Of a DNA stretch of 64,000 bases, positions 46,181 to 57,640 are shown piece after piece. The stretch covers positions 499,240,109 to 499,304,108 of the forward strand of contig NC_064614.1 in assembly GCF_023898315.1 (NCBI RefSeq), in the 5' to 3' direction. This stretch comes from Schistocerca nitens. Taxonomy: Eukaryota > Arthropoda > Insecta > Orthoptera > Acrididae. Positions within the stretch are counted from its first letter, which is position 1, and the number at the start of each line of letters is the position of its first letter. Position numbers and translations under genes: made by a program. The notes below the pieces were generated by a model. The model made no database searches, had not been told where the DNA came from, and saw only the letters and a program-made list of their open reading frames with translations.

Positions 46181-47808
46181 TTCGCCGATCTAAGACACTC
46201 TTTGATCTTCCTTGTCGGTTTGAAAATCGTCATTACGCCATGTTTGCGCAATGTGCGGCCGATTCTGTCCGTCACTCTGGGAATGTATGGCAGAAAGGCC
46301 GTACCCGACATTTCTTTTTCTGGTTCCTTACTTCGCCGAGTGTTGGGCTCTGTTACACTTCTAATGTAATTTGTGGAGTACCCATTGCTCCTCAGAACAG
46401 TTTCCAGGTGTTGCATTTCTCGTTTGAGGTGTTGCGGCTCACATATTCGTCCTGATCTCGTTACGAGCGTACTAATCATGCCTCTTTTCTGGCTCGGGTG
46501 GTGGTTTGACAGTTTGTGCAGGTATCGGTCCGTGTGTGTCGGTTTTCGATACTCGCTGTGTCCCAGGTTTTCGCCTTCCCTTGTGACCAGCACGTCTAGA
46601 AATGGCAGTTTCTTGTCATTTTCTACTTCCATGGTAAATGTTATGTTGGCATGGAGGCTGTTCAAGTGTCTTAGGAAGTCACCGAGCTGTTCTTCACCAT
46701 GGCTCCACACCACGAAAGTATCATCGACGTACCTGTACCACACCTTAGGTTTGCAAGTCGCCGAGTCCAGTGCCTGTGCTTCGAATTGTTCCATGAAGAA
46801 GTTGGCCACCACTGGACTGAGAGGACTACCCATGGCAACGCCTTCCAGCTGTTCGTAGAAATCGCCATTCCACGTGAAATAGCTCGTGGTGAGACATGCA
46901 TGGAAGAGCTTTTTGATGTCTTGCGGGAACATGGAACCGATTTGCTCCAGAGCGTCACTGAGTGGCACTTTCGTAAATAACGAAACAACATCAAAGCTGA
47001 CCAGGATGTCGTTTGGTGCAAGTTTCAGTTTCTTCAGCTTCTCAATGAAATGTGCTGAGTCCGTAATGTATGTGTCGGTCTTCCCCACGTGTGGCTGGAG
47101 CAGAGAGGCCAAGTGTTTTGCCAGTTTATACGTTGGTGAGCCAGGAGCGCTAACGATCGGTCTCAGTGGAACGTTGTTCTTATGGATCTTGGGTAATCCA
47201 TACAGCCGAGGTGGTAGGGCTTCCGTGTTGCGCAGGTTTCTCTGTATGTCCGCCGGCAGAGAAGACGCCTTGATTAATCGATTCGTATTCCGAGTGATAC
47301 GCTGCGTCGGATCTGCGCTTAGTTTTCGGTACGTCGTCGGATCTAATAGGTCTCGGATCTTTTGCTCATAATCTTCGGTCTTCATTACGACGGTCGCATT
47401 CCCCTTATCGGCAGGCAGTACCAATATACTCTTGTCGGCGTTGAGATCCTTAATGGCTTGTACCTCTTCTTTCTTCAGGTTGCAAGCTGGTGGTTTTACT
47501 CGGCGCAGTATCCTGGCTGTTTCCGTGCGTATTTCCTCTGCCCTTTCACAAGGAAGGGTCCGAATGGCTGCTTCGGTGTTGGCAATGATGTCCTCCATAG
47601 GTATATTTCTCGGGACTGTTTGAGGGAAGAGACCAAACAGCGAGGTCATCGGATTAAGGAAAGATGGGGAAGGAAGTCGCCCGTGCCCTTTCAAAGGAAC
47701 CATCCCGGCATTCGCCTGGAACAATTTAGGGAAATCACGGAAAACAGGTTGGCCAGACGCGGGATTGAACCGTCGTCCTCCCGAATGCGAGTCCACTGTG
47801 CTAACCAC
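46111..47808 (-). pseudogene. Penelope-like reverse transcriptase, N-terminus fused to SINE
   Basis: A 565-codon open frame, the longest in the window. Residues 1 to about 66 are SINE-B sequence. From PRNIPMEDII (66-75) it is the element: DKGNATV (134-140), GLPKIHK (204-210), FDVVSLFT (272-279), MGSPLSPVVANFFM (326-339) and the catalytic YVDD (360-363). After these comes YRKPTHTDRYLHKLSNHHP, typical of Penelope elements. Catalytic residues look intact. The annotated Met lies in the SINE and is probably not a natural start. The endonuclease follows in another frame. Confidence 0.9.
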
Positions 47809-47828
47809 TGCGCCACCTCACTCGGTCA
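47611..47828 (-). mobile_element. SINE-B, tail type 1
   Basis: Antisense copy. Head at 47775-47828: GAGGTGGCGCAGTGGTTAGC (A box). The B box is GGTTCAATCCC. Body: GTGATTTCCCTAAATTGTTC and GCCGGGATGGTTCC. Its tail reads GATGACCTCGCTGTTTGGTC, unlike the GACGGGACGTTAAAC tail of the 12.5 and 18.5 kb copies. It sits exactly between a LINE and the Penelope-like element. Confidence 0.88.
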
Positions 47829-49665
47829 CTCCTATCTGGTAAAGATACCACACTGCGCAGCAGTATTCTAAAAGAGGACGGACAAGCGTAGTGTAGGCAG
47901 GCTCCTCAATAGATCCTGTCAATAAAACGCAGTCTTTGGTTAGCCTTCCCCACATCATTTTCTATGTGTTCGTAATTGTAATTCCTAGGGATTTACTGAA
48001 TTTAGATTTGACTGATTTATCGTGTAAGCGAATTTTAACGCATTCCGTTTAACACTCATGTGGATGACCTCACACTTTTCGCTATTTAGGGTCAATTGGA
48101 AATTTTCGCACCATACAGATATCTTTTCTAAATCGTTTATCAATTTGTTTTTATCTTCTGATGACTTTATTAGTCCATAAACGATAGCATCATCCACAAA
48201 CAACCTAAGACGACTGCTCAGATTGTCTCCCAAACGGTTTACATAGATAAGGAACAGCAAAGGCCTATAACACTAGCTTGGGGAACGTCAGAAATCACTT
48301 CTGTTTTACTCGATGACTTCCCGACAATTACTACGAACTGCTATCTCTCTGACAGGAAACCACGAATCCAGTCACATATGTGAGACGGTATTCCATAAGT
48401 ACGAAATTTCAGTGCAAGCCGCATGTGTGGTACAGTGTCAAAAGCATCTCGGAAATCCAGAAATACGGAATCTATCGGAAATCCCTTGTCAATAGCACTC
48501 AACGCTTCGTTTGTGGAAAGAGCTAGTTGTGTTTCACAGGAATGATGTTTTCTAAATCCATGTTGCCTGTGTGTCAATAGATCGTTTTCTTCGAGGTAAT
48601 TCATAATGTTCGAACACAATATCTGTTCTAAAATCCTGCTGCATATCGACGTTAATGGTATGGGCCTGTAATTTAGTGGATTACTCCTCCTACATTACTT
48701 TAATATTGGTGTGAACTGTGCAACTTTCCACTCTTTGGGTACGGATCTTTCGTCGGGCAAACGGTTGTATATGATTGTTAAGTATGGAGCTATTGAATCA
48801 GCATACTCTGAAATGAATCTAATTGGTATACATACTGGATCAGAAGACTTGCTTTAATTAAGTGATTTAAGTTGCTTCACTACTTCGACGATATTTACTT
48901 CTACGTTACTCAAGTTGGCAGCTGTTCTTGATTTGAATTCTGGAATATTTACTTCATCTTCTTTTGTGAAGCCATTTTGGAAGGCTGTGTTTAATGACTC
49001 ACCTTTGGCAGCACTGTCTTCGATAGTATCTCCATTGCTGTCACGCAGAGAAAGCATTGATTGTGTCTTGCCGCTAGCATACTTCACATATGTTCAGAAT
49101 CTCTTTGGATTTTCTGATAGGTTTCGAGACAAAGTTGCGATTTGGAAACTATTATAAGCATCTCTCATTGAAATTCACGATAAAGTTCGAGCTTCTGTGA
49201 AGATCGCCAATCTTGGGGATTTTGCATCTGTTTAAATTTGGTATGTTTGTTTCGATGTTTCTGCAACAGTGTTCTTACCCGTTTTGTGTACCAAGGAGGA
49301 TCAGCTCCGTCGTTTGTTAATTTATTTGGTATAAATCTCTCAATTGCTGCCGATACTATTTCTCTGAATTCAAGCCACATCTAGTCTACACTTATATTAT
49401 TAATTTGGAAGGGGTGGAGATTGTCTCTCAGGAAGGCGACAAGTGAATTTTTATCTGCTTTTTCGAATCGGTATATTTTTCGTTTATTTTTGAATGTTCA
49501 CTCTCCCTACGACAACCCCGTGTTCACTAATCCTTGTATCCGTTTTGATGCTAATTATTAACTCAGGATTATTTGTTGCTAAGAGGTCAAGTGTGTTTTC
49601 ACAAGCGTTTACTATACGCGTGGGCTCATGGTCTAACTGCTCGAAAAAATTTTCGGAGAATTGGT

Positions 49666-50061
49666 TTAGTATACAATTTCGGATGATGTTTTATGCGTAC
49701 CTCCGAGGTTAAACATGTATTTTAGCCAACATGTCGAGAGTAAATTGAAGTCACCATCTACTATAATTTTATGAGTCGGGTACGTGTTTGAAATCAAACT
49801 CAAGTTTTCTTTGAACCTTTCAGCAGTTGTACTATCTGAATTGGGAGGTCGGTAAAAGGATCCAATTATTATTTTATTACGGTTTCCAAGAATGACCTGT
49901 GCCCATAATAACTCACAGGAAGTATCTATTTCAATTTCGCGACAAGATAAGCCACTTCTAACAGCAACACACCACCACCAACCGTGTTTAGTCTCTCCTT
50001 TCGGAACACCGTTAAGCTCTTCGCAAAAAATTTGGATGATCTTATCTCCGGTTATATCCAC
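49666..50061 (-). pseudogene. LINE ORF2 endonuclease domain (AP-endonuclease type)
   Basis: The frame reads CVAVRSGLSCREIEIDTSCE, LLWAQVILGNRNKIIIGSFY, RPPNSDS and HKIIVDGDFNLLS. SFYRPP and the GDFN motif are hallmarks of LINE APE-type endonucleases, and GDFN carries a catalytic Asp/Asn pair. It nicks target DNA to start reverse transcription. N-terminal catalytic motifs upstream are decayed. Truncated frame. Confidence 0.85.
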
Positions 50062-50343
50062 CTTTTAGTGCCTATAACGATTTGAGTATCAGTGCTTTCT
50101 ATTAGCGCTTGGAGCTCTGATACTTTCCCAACACTGCTCCGACAATTTACAACTGTTATACCGATGGTTGCTGTATCCACGTTCTACCTGTGTTCGGCAT
50201 GCACCCTCTTTTTATGTTTTCCCGAGACCATCTAACCTAAAAAAAAAAACCGCCCAGTCCACGCTACACAACCCATGCTACTCGTGTAGCTGCCTCCTGC
50301 GTATAGTGAGTGGACTCCCGACCTATTCAGTGGAACCCGAAAC

Positions 50344-51215
50344 TCAACCACCCATTGGCCCAAGTCGAGGAATCTGCAGCCTACAAGGTCGCAGAACCGT
50401 CTTGTGATTCAGACCTTTCACTCGGCTCTGTACCAAAGGTCCGCAAACGGTCCTGTCGACTACGCTACAAATGGTTAGCTCTGCTTTCATCTCGCAAGCA
50501 AGACTGGCAGCCATTACCACTTCTGTTAGGCGCTCGAAACCAGACATAATCTCTTCTGAGCCAAAGTGACACACATAATTGGTACCGACATGAGCCACCA
50601 CCTGCAGTTTGCTACACCCTGTGCTCTTCATGCCATTCGGGGGACCTGTTCCACATCTGAAATGACTCCACCCGGTATGCACATGGAGTGCACATTGGCT
50701 TTCTTCCCCTTTTTGGCAGCCATGTCCCTAAGGGACCCAATAACACGCCTAACGTTGGAGCTCCCAACTATCAATAAATCCACCATCTGTGATTGTCCAG
50801 ATCTTGCAGGCTGAGAGGTTTCCTATGAAACAGGAAAAGCGACAGCATCTGGCTCAGCGACAGGGTCAGCCACAGACAGAACCTGGAACCTGTTTGTTAG
50901 ACTAACCAGGGAGGCCTTACGTGCAGCTCCCTCGGAAGTCTTTTGCCTCCTGCTACGCCCTGGGGCGACCTCCCACTCGACCATTGGTGAGGGGTCAAAC
51001 TCAGTGTGAGCAGTAACTGGGCTGGCCACTGGTAAGAACCAATCAGAGAACGTCCATTGGATCCCCACAGCCGGCCCACAACAGTGATGACCGTCCACTG
51101 CAGCTTCAAGCTGTGTAACCGAAGCCACCACAGCCTGGAGCTGAGAGCGAAGTGTCACCAACTCGGCTCGCATCCGCACACAACAATCACAGCCCCTATC
51201 CGTACTAAAGACCAA
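50344..51215 (-). pseudogene. LINE ORF1 with esterase-like domain
   Basis: Start MVFSTDRGCDCCVRMRAELV at 51215, with a cysteine pair and a heptad-like stretch LVTLRSQLQAVVASVTQLEA (possible coiled coil). After a frame change near 50820, the strand reads SQMVDLLIVGSSNVRRVIGS and then AKKGKKANVHSMCIPGGVI. VGSSN...R resembles the GDS-type block I of SGNH esterases known in CR1 ORF1 proteins, and VVAHVGTN (50560-50600) resembles the later HVGTND block. Broken by at least two frameshifts. Confidence 0.7.
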
Positions 51216-51283
51216 GGAAAACTAAACTACTCAGATAAACAAACTATCGCCACATGCTGCGGAACTCTACTGTAGACACCAGC

Positions 51284-51564
51284 GAAAACACAGGAACTGT
51301 GTCTGATAAATTAGATTAATACGCAGAGATTCAAAAACCTAACTACGAAGCAGTCAGGTGAAACTAAATAACTCGCCCCTGATTAGGAACTTGTAATATG
51401 TCACAAAATCGGTTTACCCTCTGACACAAAAGAAAACGCGAGAACTGGGGCCATTATATATTAAATTAACATGCATAAATTCATGAAACCAAACTATTAA
51501 CGCACACAGATGATATTATAAATTCGCTCCTGGTTATGGACTCGTAAAAGTCACAAAATCGGTT
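51284..51564 (-). repeat. Two 150-bp monomers at the LINE 5' end
   Basis: GTCACAAAATCGGTT ends each unit (51400-51414 and 51550-51564), exactly 150 bp apart. GAAAACACAGGAACTG (51284) and GAAAACGCGAGAACTG (51434) also match at 150. Identity is about 70% by eye. Such 5' monomers act as promoters in several LINE families. Confidence 0.75.
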
Positions 51565-53529
51565 ACTTCCTTGTTGCTGCTTCTCTCTCGGCCGGCTGCT
51601 GCTGCTTGACTGAGTCAGTTAACGCTATTACGTTTCCACATACCTGTCTTAGTTGTCTTGACATTCTCGCTCAGATCACACGCAAACTGATTCAGTGACG
51701 TTCATTGTATCCGATGAATCAATAGTCGTAGAAGCATTAACACATGTAACTCTTTGTAGATGTCTTAACACTTGAAGCGAACACAGAGGCGGTGCAGTAG
51801 TTAAGATGCTAGACTATTACTAGGAACGGGCGAAACTGAAATCATCGAACGGCAATCTCGCTTTACGTTCACCTCGCTTTCATTAAATCGCTTCAAGTGA
51901 ATGGCGGATTGGTTTCTTCAAATATACCGAGCGCCATTCCCTCTCTTCATCGCTGTTCATCTGAGTTAAAGCTTCCTGTCTAGCGCCTTCTACACAGACG
52001 AGACGTTGAACGATACCATCCTATCTGCTTCCTTTCTCTAGATATACTGCGATGTAACCTTTAACATTGTTATTTAAGTATTAATTTTTTCTAACATTTT
52101 TCCTTTTTCTTTTACAGGTAAGCATGTCGAGACAGGCGGCAGATTTCCCGCAACTTGTTATGGTAAGCAAAAGAGACAACGGAACTCAATCAATAACTAA
52201 TTTCAGTTCTACGCATTTGGTGAACATTTGGCCCATTTTTCGAGCGTCAACATTAAAAGATATCATACGCTTTTAATCAACGGTTTAACTGCCGACGTGA
52301 ATCCACAATATTCATTTCAGCGTTAATGCAGCAACTAACCCTTAGATCAAATCTTTAAATCAATTCGTGTTTGTTTAAACACACTGGGGAGATGAATTGC
52401 AATACTGAGAGTTAATTAATGAAACTGAGTGAAAGCTATGGCGAATATTTCACACAATTACAAAAATAGATGCTTACAATTTTTGTGTATCGGGGAACAG
52501 AGAGGGGGGGGGGGGGGGGGGAGAGATCACAGCACAGATTTCAGACTTGTTCTACAGGCAGTTGCGAATGCATAGGCAGTTGTGGAAGCCGTACCTGCAG
52601 GACAGCGAGGAGTGCTTGATTGTTTGTGCTGTTTGGTGAAACCTAACATCAGTCATGTACAGGCTAGGCCTTTTCCTATCGCAGGAATTGTTTTCAAATT
52701 ATTTTGGTACATAAAGATACTAAACAGAGCCATAGTTGCCGATCATCCTGTACGATGCCTCAAAACCTATACTAACACGCAGCACTCTTAACTCGGACGT
52801 GTCACACGGTGATGTTATGAGATTAAGTTGAAAGTTCTACTATCGAAGAATTATCTGGAACTCGGACTAGATAGTCGTGTCTCGTCCACATGAGTCAGAA
52901 TGCGATTGCAATTTGGACAATGGTTTTGAACAATCAGAACATCTTACACCGCTGTCGCTGGATACAACCGTTTATGACAGCTATCACAAATTACGTCTTC
53001 CCTCACCAGCAGGAATACTGTACAGGCCACAGTAATTGATAACCTTTCTTCATCCCATTTGTGCAGATAGCGATTAGAGTGTTGCCTGCGGAGTGCTCTG
53101 ATAAATGCCAGACGAGAAATACAAACCTTCAGAGTTCGATCCCTAGCGAGGTATAGAATTTTTCCCTCCAAGGAACGTGACATTGGTTTATGTGCGAAAA
53201 AGTGAAGGCATTGTGGTTTCGATTCCAAATTAAACTGTTGAGCCTGTTATAAATTATCGAGGGTATCAACCGATCGGAGGAAGGAACGTACTTACCACTT
53301 ATGCTTACAAAAGTATTAAGGTGTTGAGAGCAATTGACGAGTTCCTTACTTTCTTCATCTCATTTGATAACAAATTCGTACGGGCGCTCATCTTCCTTTG
53401 CAGCATAGCAGATTGTGGTCATACTGGCTCGCGAGTGGTCGAGCACATGTGTGTGGTACAGTGACGCGACAACTGCTGATTCCGCTTATGGCTGGCGTAC
53501 AATGACGTGACAATTAACTTACACTCTAC
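51565..53529. other. Mostly unique DNA, with a poly-G run
   Basis: No repeats recognised apart from an 18-G run (52504-52521). The candidate small exon at 52118-52162 lies here. Confidence 0.4.
52118..52162 (+). CDS. Candidate small host exon
   Basis: A 45-bp segment with a strong acceptor before it (TTTTTCTTTTACAG) and a strong donor after it (ATG|GTAAGC). It contains ATG at 52124 followed by an open frame, MSRQAADFPQLVM, up to the donor. It lies in one of the longest repeat-poor stretches of the window. It might be a first coding exon of a long-intron gene. Splice-like sequence can arise by chance, and no neighbouring exon was found. Confidence 0.3.
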
Positions 53530-54150
53530 GAAAAAAAGGACGAAGGGTACAATACCGCCGACGTACCACTATGCTGCAGGGATGACGCAGATGACAAACA
53601 AAGGAGCCCTACTGTGAAATAAAATGTCATCGAACACCGTGACTCGTGGTTGTCAGGCCGTATGGCGACAGACAGGCAGGCTGGTATCCCACAGCCGTCC
53701 GGGACGTCTCCAGACACGTCATCGGGACTCATTTCGAAGCAGGCCTCACCACTGAAGCCAGTTAGACTCAGTCAATACGATTCCAGGCCGAATATGCCCA
53801 ACAACACTTAAAACAAGCTTATTGGTGTACAGAGGTCAATGGTAGTCGACCCAGGAGGCGCCGTGAGCTTTGCCCCCTTTCTGTAAGCCGACTATTAACG
53901 GTCCTTGTGGTCATGAACCACCAGTTTCACGTCGGAAAGATGATAATGATAAATCCAATGCTCTGAGTGTCCTCGTGACGATTCTTCGGTGCTCACGTCT
54001 TCCTCTTCCTTCTTGACTGTGTTCGGCCATGGTTCACCCATTCCTGCCAATATCGTCGAATAGTAGCATCGCTCTTATTCAAATGGGGAGCGATTCACTG
54101 ATTAACCCATCCGGCTTATTTGAGCCCAACTACACCTACTCTCCTAAATG
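53530..54150 (-). mobile_element. Tc1-like fragment, same family as 29.4 and 40.0 kb
   Basis: 53535-53790 matches 29441-29582 and 40400-40550 (for example GACGTACCACTATGCTGCAG, ATGACAAACAAAGGAGCC). It continues upstream to the N-terminal HTH region near 54050-54130 (antisense of a Tc1 paired-like domain). The C-terminal part is missing at the left. No head-to-head arrangement here. Heavily mutated. Confidence 0.65.
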
Positions 54151-54590
54151 CTGACATCTGTGAATATTAGAATTATATATTAATACCTTCAGCTGCTGAC
54201 GGGCGTTGATATATATAACGGGGACAGATGAAAATGTGTGCCCCGACCGGGACTCGAACCCGGGATCTCCTGTTTACATGGCAGACGCTCTATCCATCTG
54301 AGCCACCGATTGCACAAAGGATAGTGCGACTGCAGGGGCTATCTCGCGCACGCCTCCCGCGAGACCCACATTCTCACCTTATATGTTCACACACTACATT
54401 CGTAGTGTCCCTACCCAACACACTCATTACTCGCGGTAGACATTCTTACCAAGTCCCGTAAGAGTTCGGGTAACACGTGTGCATCCGCACAGAAGAAGGA
54501 GGTCATGGGTGGTATTGCCAGAACTATATACTTTATATGGATATGGTGTCTCTTTTTTCGGACATGTCCGAAATTAGAAAAAAGTATATA

Positions 54591-56011
54591 CACTCCTGGA
54601 AATTGAAATAAGAACACCGTGAATTCATTGTCCCAGGAAGGGGAAACTTTATTGACACATTCCTGGGGTCAGATACATCACATGATCACACTGACAGAAC
54701 CACAGGCACATAGACACAGGCAACAGAGCATGCACAATGTCGGCACTAGTACAGTGTATATCCACCTTTCGCAGCAATGCAGGCTGCTATTCTCCCATGG
54801 AGACGATCGTAGAGATGCTGGATGTAGTCCTGTGGAACGGCTTGCCATGCCATTTCCACCTGGCGCCTCAGTTGGACCAGCGTTCGTGCTGGACGTGCAG
54901 ACCGCGTGAGACGACGCTTCATCCAGTCCCAAACATGCTCAATGGGGGACAGATCCGGAGATCTTGCTGGCCAGGGTAGTTGATTTACACCTTTTAGAGC
55001 ACGTTGGGTGGCACGGGATACATGCGGACGTGCATTGTCCTGTGGGAACAGCAAGTTCCCTTGCCGGTCTAGGAATGGTAGAACGATGGGTTCGATGACG
55101 GTTTGGATGTACCGTGCACTATTCAGTGTCCCCTCGACGATCACCAGTGGTGTACGGCCAGTGTAGGAGATCGCTCCCCACACCGTGATGCCGGGTGTTG
55201 GCCCTGTGTGCCTCGGTCGTATGCAGTCCTGATTGTGGCGCTCACCTGCACGGCGCCAAACACGCACACGACCATCATTGGCACCAAGGCAGAAGCGACT
55301 CTCATCGCTGAAGACGACACGTCTCCATTCGTCCCTCCATTCACGCCTGTCGCGACACCACTGGAGGCGGGCTGCACGATGTTGGGGCGTGAGCGGAAGA
55401 CGACCTAACGGTGTGCGGGACCGTAGCCCAGCTTCATGGAGACGGTTGCGAATGGTCCTCGCCGATACCCCAGGAGCAACAGTGTCCCTAATTTGCTGGG
55501 AAGTGGCGGTGCGGTCCCCTACGGCACTGCGTAGGATCCTACGGTCTTGGCGTGCATCCGTGCGTCGCTGCGGTCCGGTCCCAGGTCGACGGGCACGTGC
55601 GCCTTCGCCGACCACTGGCGACAACATCGATGTACTGTGGAGACCTCACGCCCCACGTGTTGAGCAATTCGGCGGTACGTCCACCCGGCCTCCCGCATGC
55701 CCACTATACGCCCTCGCTCAAAGTCCGTCAACTGCACATACGGTTCACGTCCACGCTGTCGCGGCATGCTACCAGTGTTAAAGACTGCGATGGAGCTCCG
55801 TATGCCACGGCAAACTGGCTGACACTGACGGCGGCGGTGCACAAATGCTGCGCAGCTAGCGCCATTCGACGGCCAACACCGCGGTTCCTGGTGTGTCCGC
55901 TGTGCCGTGCGTGTGATCATTGCTTGTACAGCCCTCTCGCAGTGTCCGGAGCACGTATGGTGGGTCTGACACACCGGTGTCAATGTGTTCTTTTTTCCAT
56001 TTCCAGGAGTG
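54591..56011 (-). mobile_element. Tc1 transposon copy B, full length (1.42 kb)
   Basis: Same terminal repeats as copy A, flanked by TA (54589-54590 and 56012-56013). No SINE inside. Inserted in the loop of the palindromic element. Confidence 0.97.
54746..55767 (-). pseudogene. Tc1 transposase B, one frameshift
   Basis: The start MPRQRGREPYVQLTDFERGR is at 55767. The DNA-binding region runs to near 55605, where one base is missing compared with copy A (TTCGCCG against TTCCGCCG), shifting the frame. The rest is open: VVFSDESRFCL, LLFPQDNARPH (Gln to Pro beside Asp 2), SPIEHVWDWMKRRL and a natural stop at 54746. The span is 1,022 bases against 1,023 in copy A. No other break seen. Confidence 0.93.
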
Positions 56012-56371
56012 TAGTTCTGGCAATACCGGCCATGACCTTCTTCTTCTGTGCGGATGCACACATATTACCCGAACTCTTACGGGCCATGGTAAGAATGTCT
56101 TCCACGAGTAATGAGTGTGTTGGGTAGGGACACTACGAATGTAGTGTGTGGACATATAAGGTGAGAATATGGGTCTCGCGAGAGGCGTGCGCGAGACAGT
56201 CCCTGGATAGAGCGTCTGCCATGTAAGCAGGAGATCCCGGGTTCGAGTCCCGATCGGGGCACACATTTTCCCTGTCCCCGTTGATATATATCAACGTCCG
56301 TCAGCAGATGAAGGTATCGGACATGTTCGAAAGAACAGACACCATATCCATATAAAGTATCTGTGAATATT

Positions 56372-57640
56372 CTTCACCCTCCTGCCTACGAGGCATAGTT
56401 ACTGTCCAACTCAGCACATGAAATGAAATTCGCAAGAACACTGGTACCGACATGTCCCCTGATTATTATCCTTGTCAGCTGCGCGGCGAAATTGGTCTGC
56501 AGCGTTAATATTCATCAACCGAACACCAAAGTTAACAATTTTACATTCCCCGTCGATGCCTGTGTGAATATCAGTTCGTGACGAATTTGCATAACTCCAT
56601 CATGGTGCGTCGTTTTCTTATCTCGGAGTGTGCCAATAACGTTTCTGGCTCAGTATTTTCGAAGCTCACCATGTCGTACTGTAGGAGAAAATTTGTTGCA
56701 ACTCGGAGACAGTGTGTTAGATCTGCAACAATCAGTTCGCGACAGGAATCTTGCGATTTTACGAGGGACTCTTTGTAATCAAGACTTTATTTTCATGAAT
56801 TATTAGTATACAATTATGCAACTCATTCACAGACTTGGCTGGACGACAACAAGAAGGTAAGAGAGTTTCGTAACGTTAGGAGGCACTGGATAACAGCTGT
56901 TAAGTATTCTTTGAATGTCATGTTTTATCACACCTTTTGATAGGAAATAATCTTTATTACACAACCGGTTTCAGCCTGCTATCGACCTTCATTAGGTTTC
57001 ATAAAGAGTCCACATACTTAACTGAGCTCTAAAGGTTTATTGCTACTATTAGTAAGTGTCGAAATGTCCAAAGCAGTGATCATATATGTGAGTTGCAATA
57101 ACATCCTAATCAGCACTGTGCAATGTGGAACGTGTTGTAAACAGTATGAAAAACTAGGGTCGTGTACTTGAAGATGCAGACGGCCATTTTACGTCACTCA
57201 ATTTGCGAATCGAACAGAAATATATTATAGTTTTCACATTTTTCGATTCGATTTTAGAACGTGAATAATCACGTACCACAGTATACAGTGGCATCGCGAA
57301 GTCCTGATTTTGTAACGGCTGTGTGATGTTTTAAGAGTCCACTAATTACATAAACGATGTAAGGTTTAGAGCAGAGCGCAGTCATTCCGATTTGACGCCA
57401 CACCAGTGGATAATGTTACAGTTTATGGAATTATTTACTCCTATTCCGTTTTCCACGCGTGTCCACGAATACCGTTTTCCAGGCCTACCAATTCCAGAAC
57501 CATCTGGACTCCGCAAATCAAACCCGCGTGCTCCTCCTCTTCTTTACCGATGGCTGACTTTATCACTAGACTACGGAGTCGCTGAGTTGTTTCTTTACAT
57601 CAGTTGGTAATGTGAAGCATTAACTCGTTGTTCTCTACAG
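56372..57640. other. No recognised feature
   Basis: A minus-strand GAAACCGGTTGTGTAATAAA near 56955 recalls Penelope-like element ends, but no coding part adjoins. Otherwise unassigned. Confidence 0.35.

Larger units (their letters stand above)
45560..47610 (-). mobile_element. Penelope-like retroelement, 5' shortened
   Basis: Minus-strand retroelement with a Penelope-type reverse transcriptase followed by a GIY-YIG endonuclease. The two domains lie in different frames here, so the copy is not intact. Downstream (45560-45710) is non-coding sequence with a hammerhead-like motif. It abuts SINE-B at 47611. It has no capsid or envelope genes. Confidence 0.9.
47829..51564 (-). mobile_element. CR1-like LINE (family 1), nearly full length
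   Basis: Minus strand, 3.7 kb. From 3' to 5': RT C-terminal half (47829-48660), linker (48660-49380), endonuclease (49480-50100), ORF1 (about 50340-51215) and a 5' region with tandem monomers (51284-51564). The 3' end is cut at the SINE-B border. RT motif: LRLFVDDAIVYGL (family FADD). Broken by multiple stops, but the domain order of a two-ORF LINE is clear. Confidence 0.88.
54169..56358. mobile_element. Palindromic tRNA-like retroposon (hairpin family I) holding a Tc1
   Basis: Flanked by a perfect 13-bp direct repeat ATCTGTGAATATT (54156-54168 and 56359-56371). Inverted arms 54183-54525 and 56014-56317 share about 300 bp. The spacer was about 65 bp before Tc1 copy B inserted in it. The left arm has an antisense tRNA-like core: A box GGTGGCTCAGATGGATAGAGC and B box GGGTTCGAGTCCCGGTCGGGG. 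The right arm has lost about 35 bp covering the A box. The middle stem/loop suggests a Thr-like TGT anticodon. Not a functional tRNA gene. Confidence 0.85.

Noticed and set aside
50823-51275. Overlapping frames on the plus strand across 50.1-51.3 kb
   Set aside because: They are shadows of the minus-strand LINE ORF1, which has recognisable motifs.
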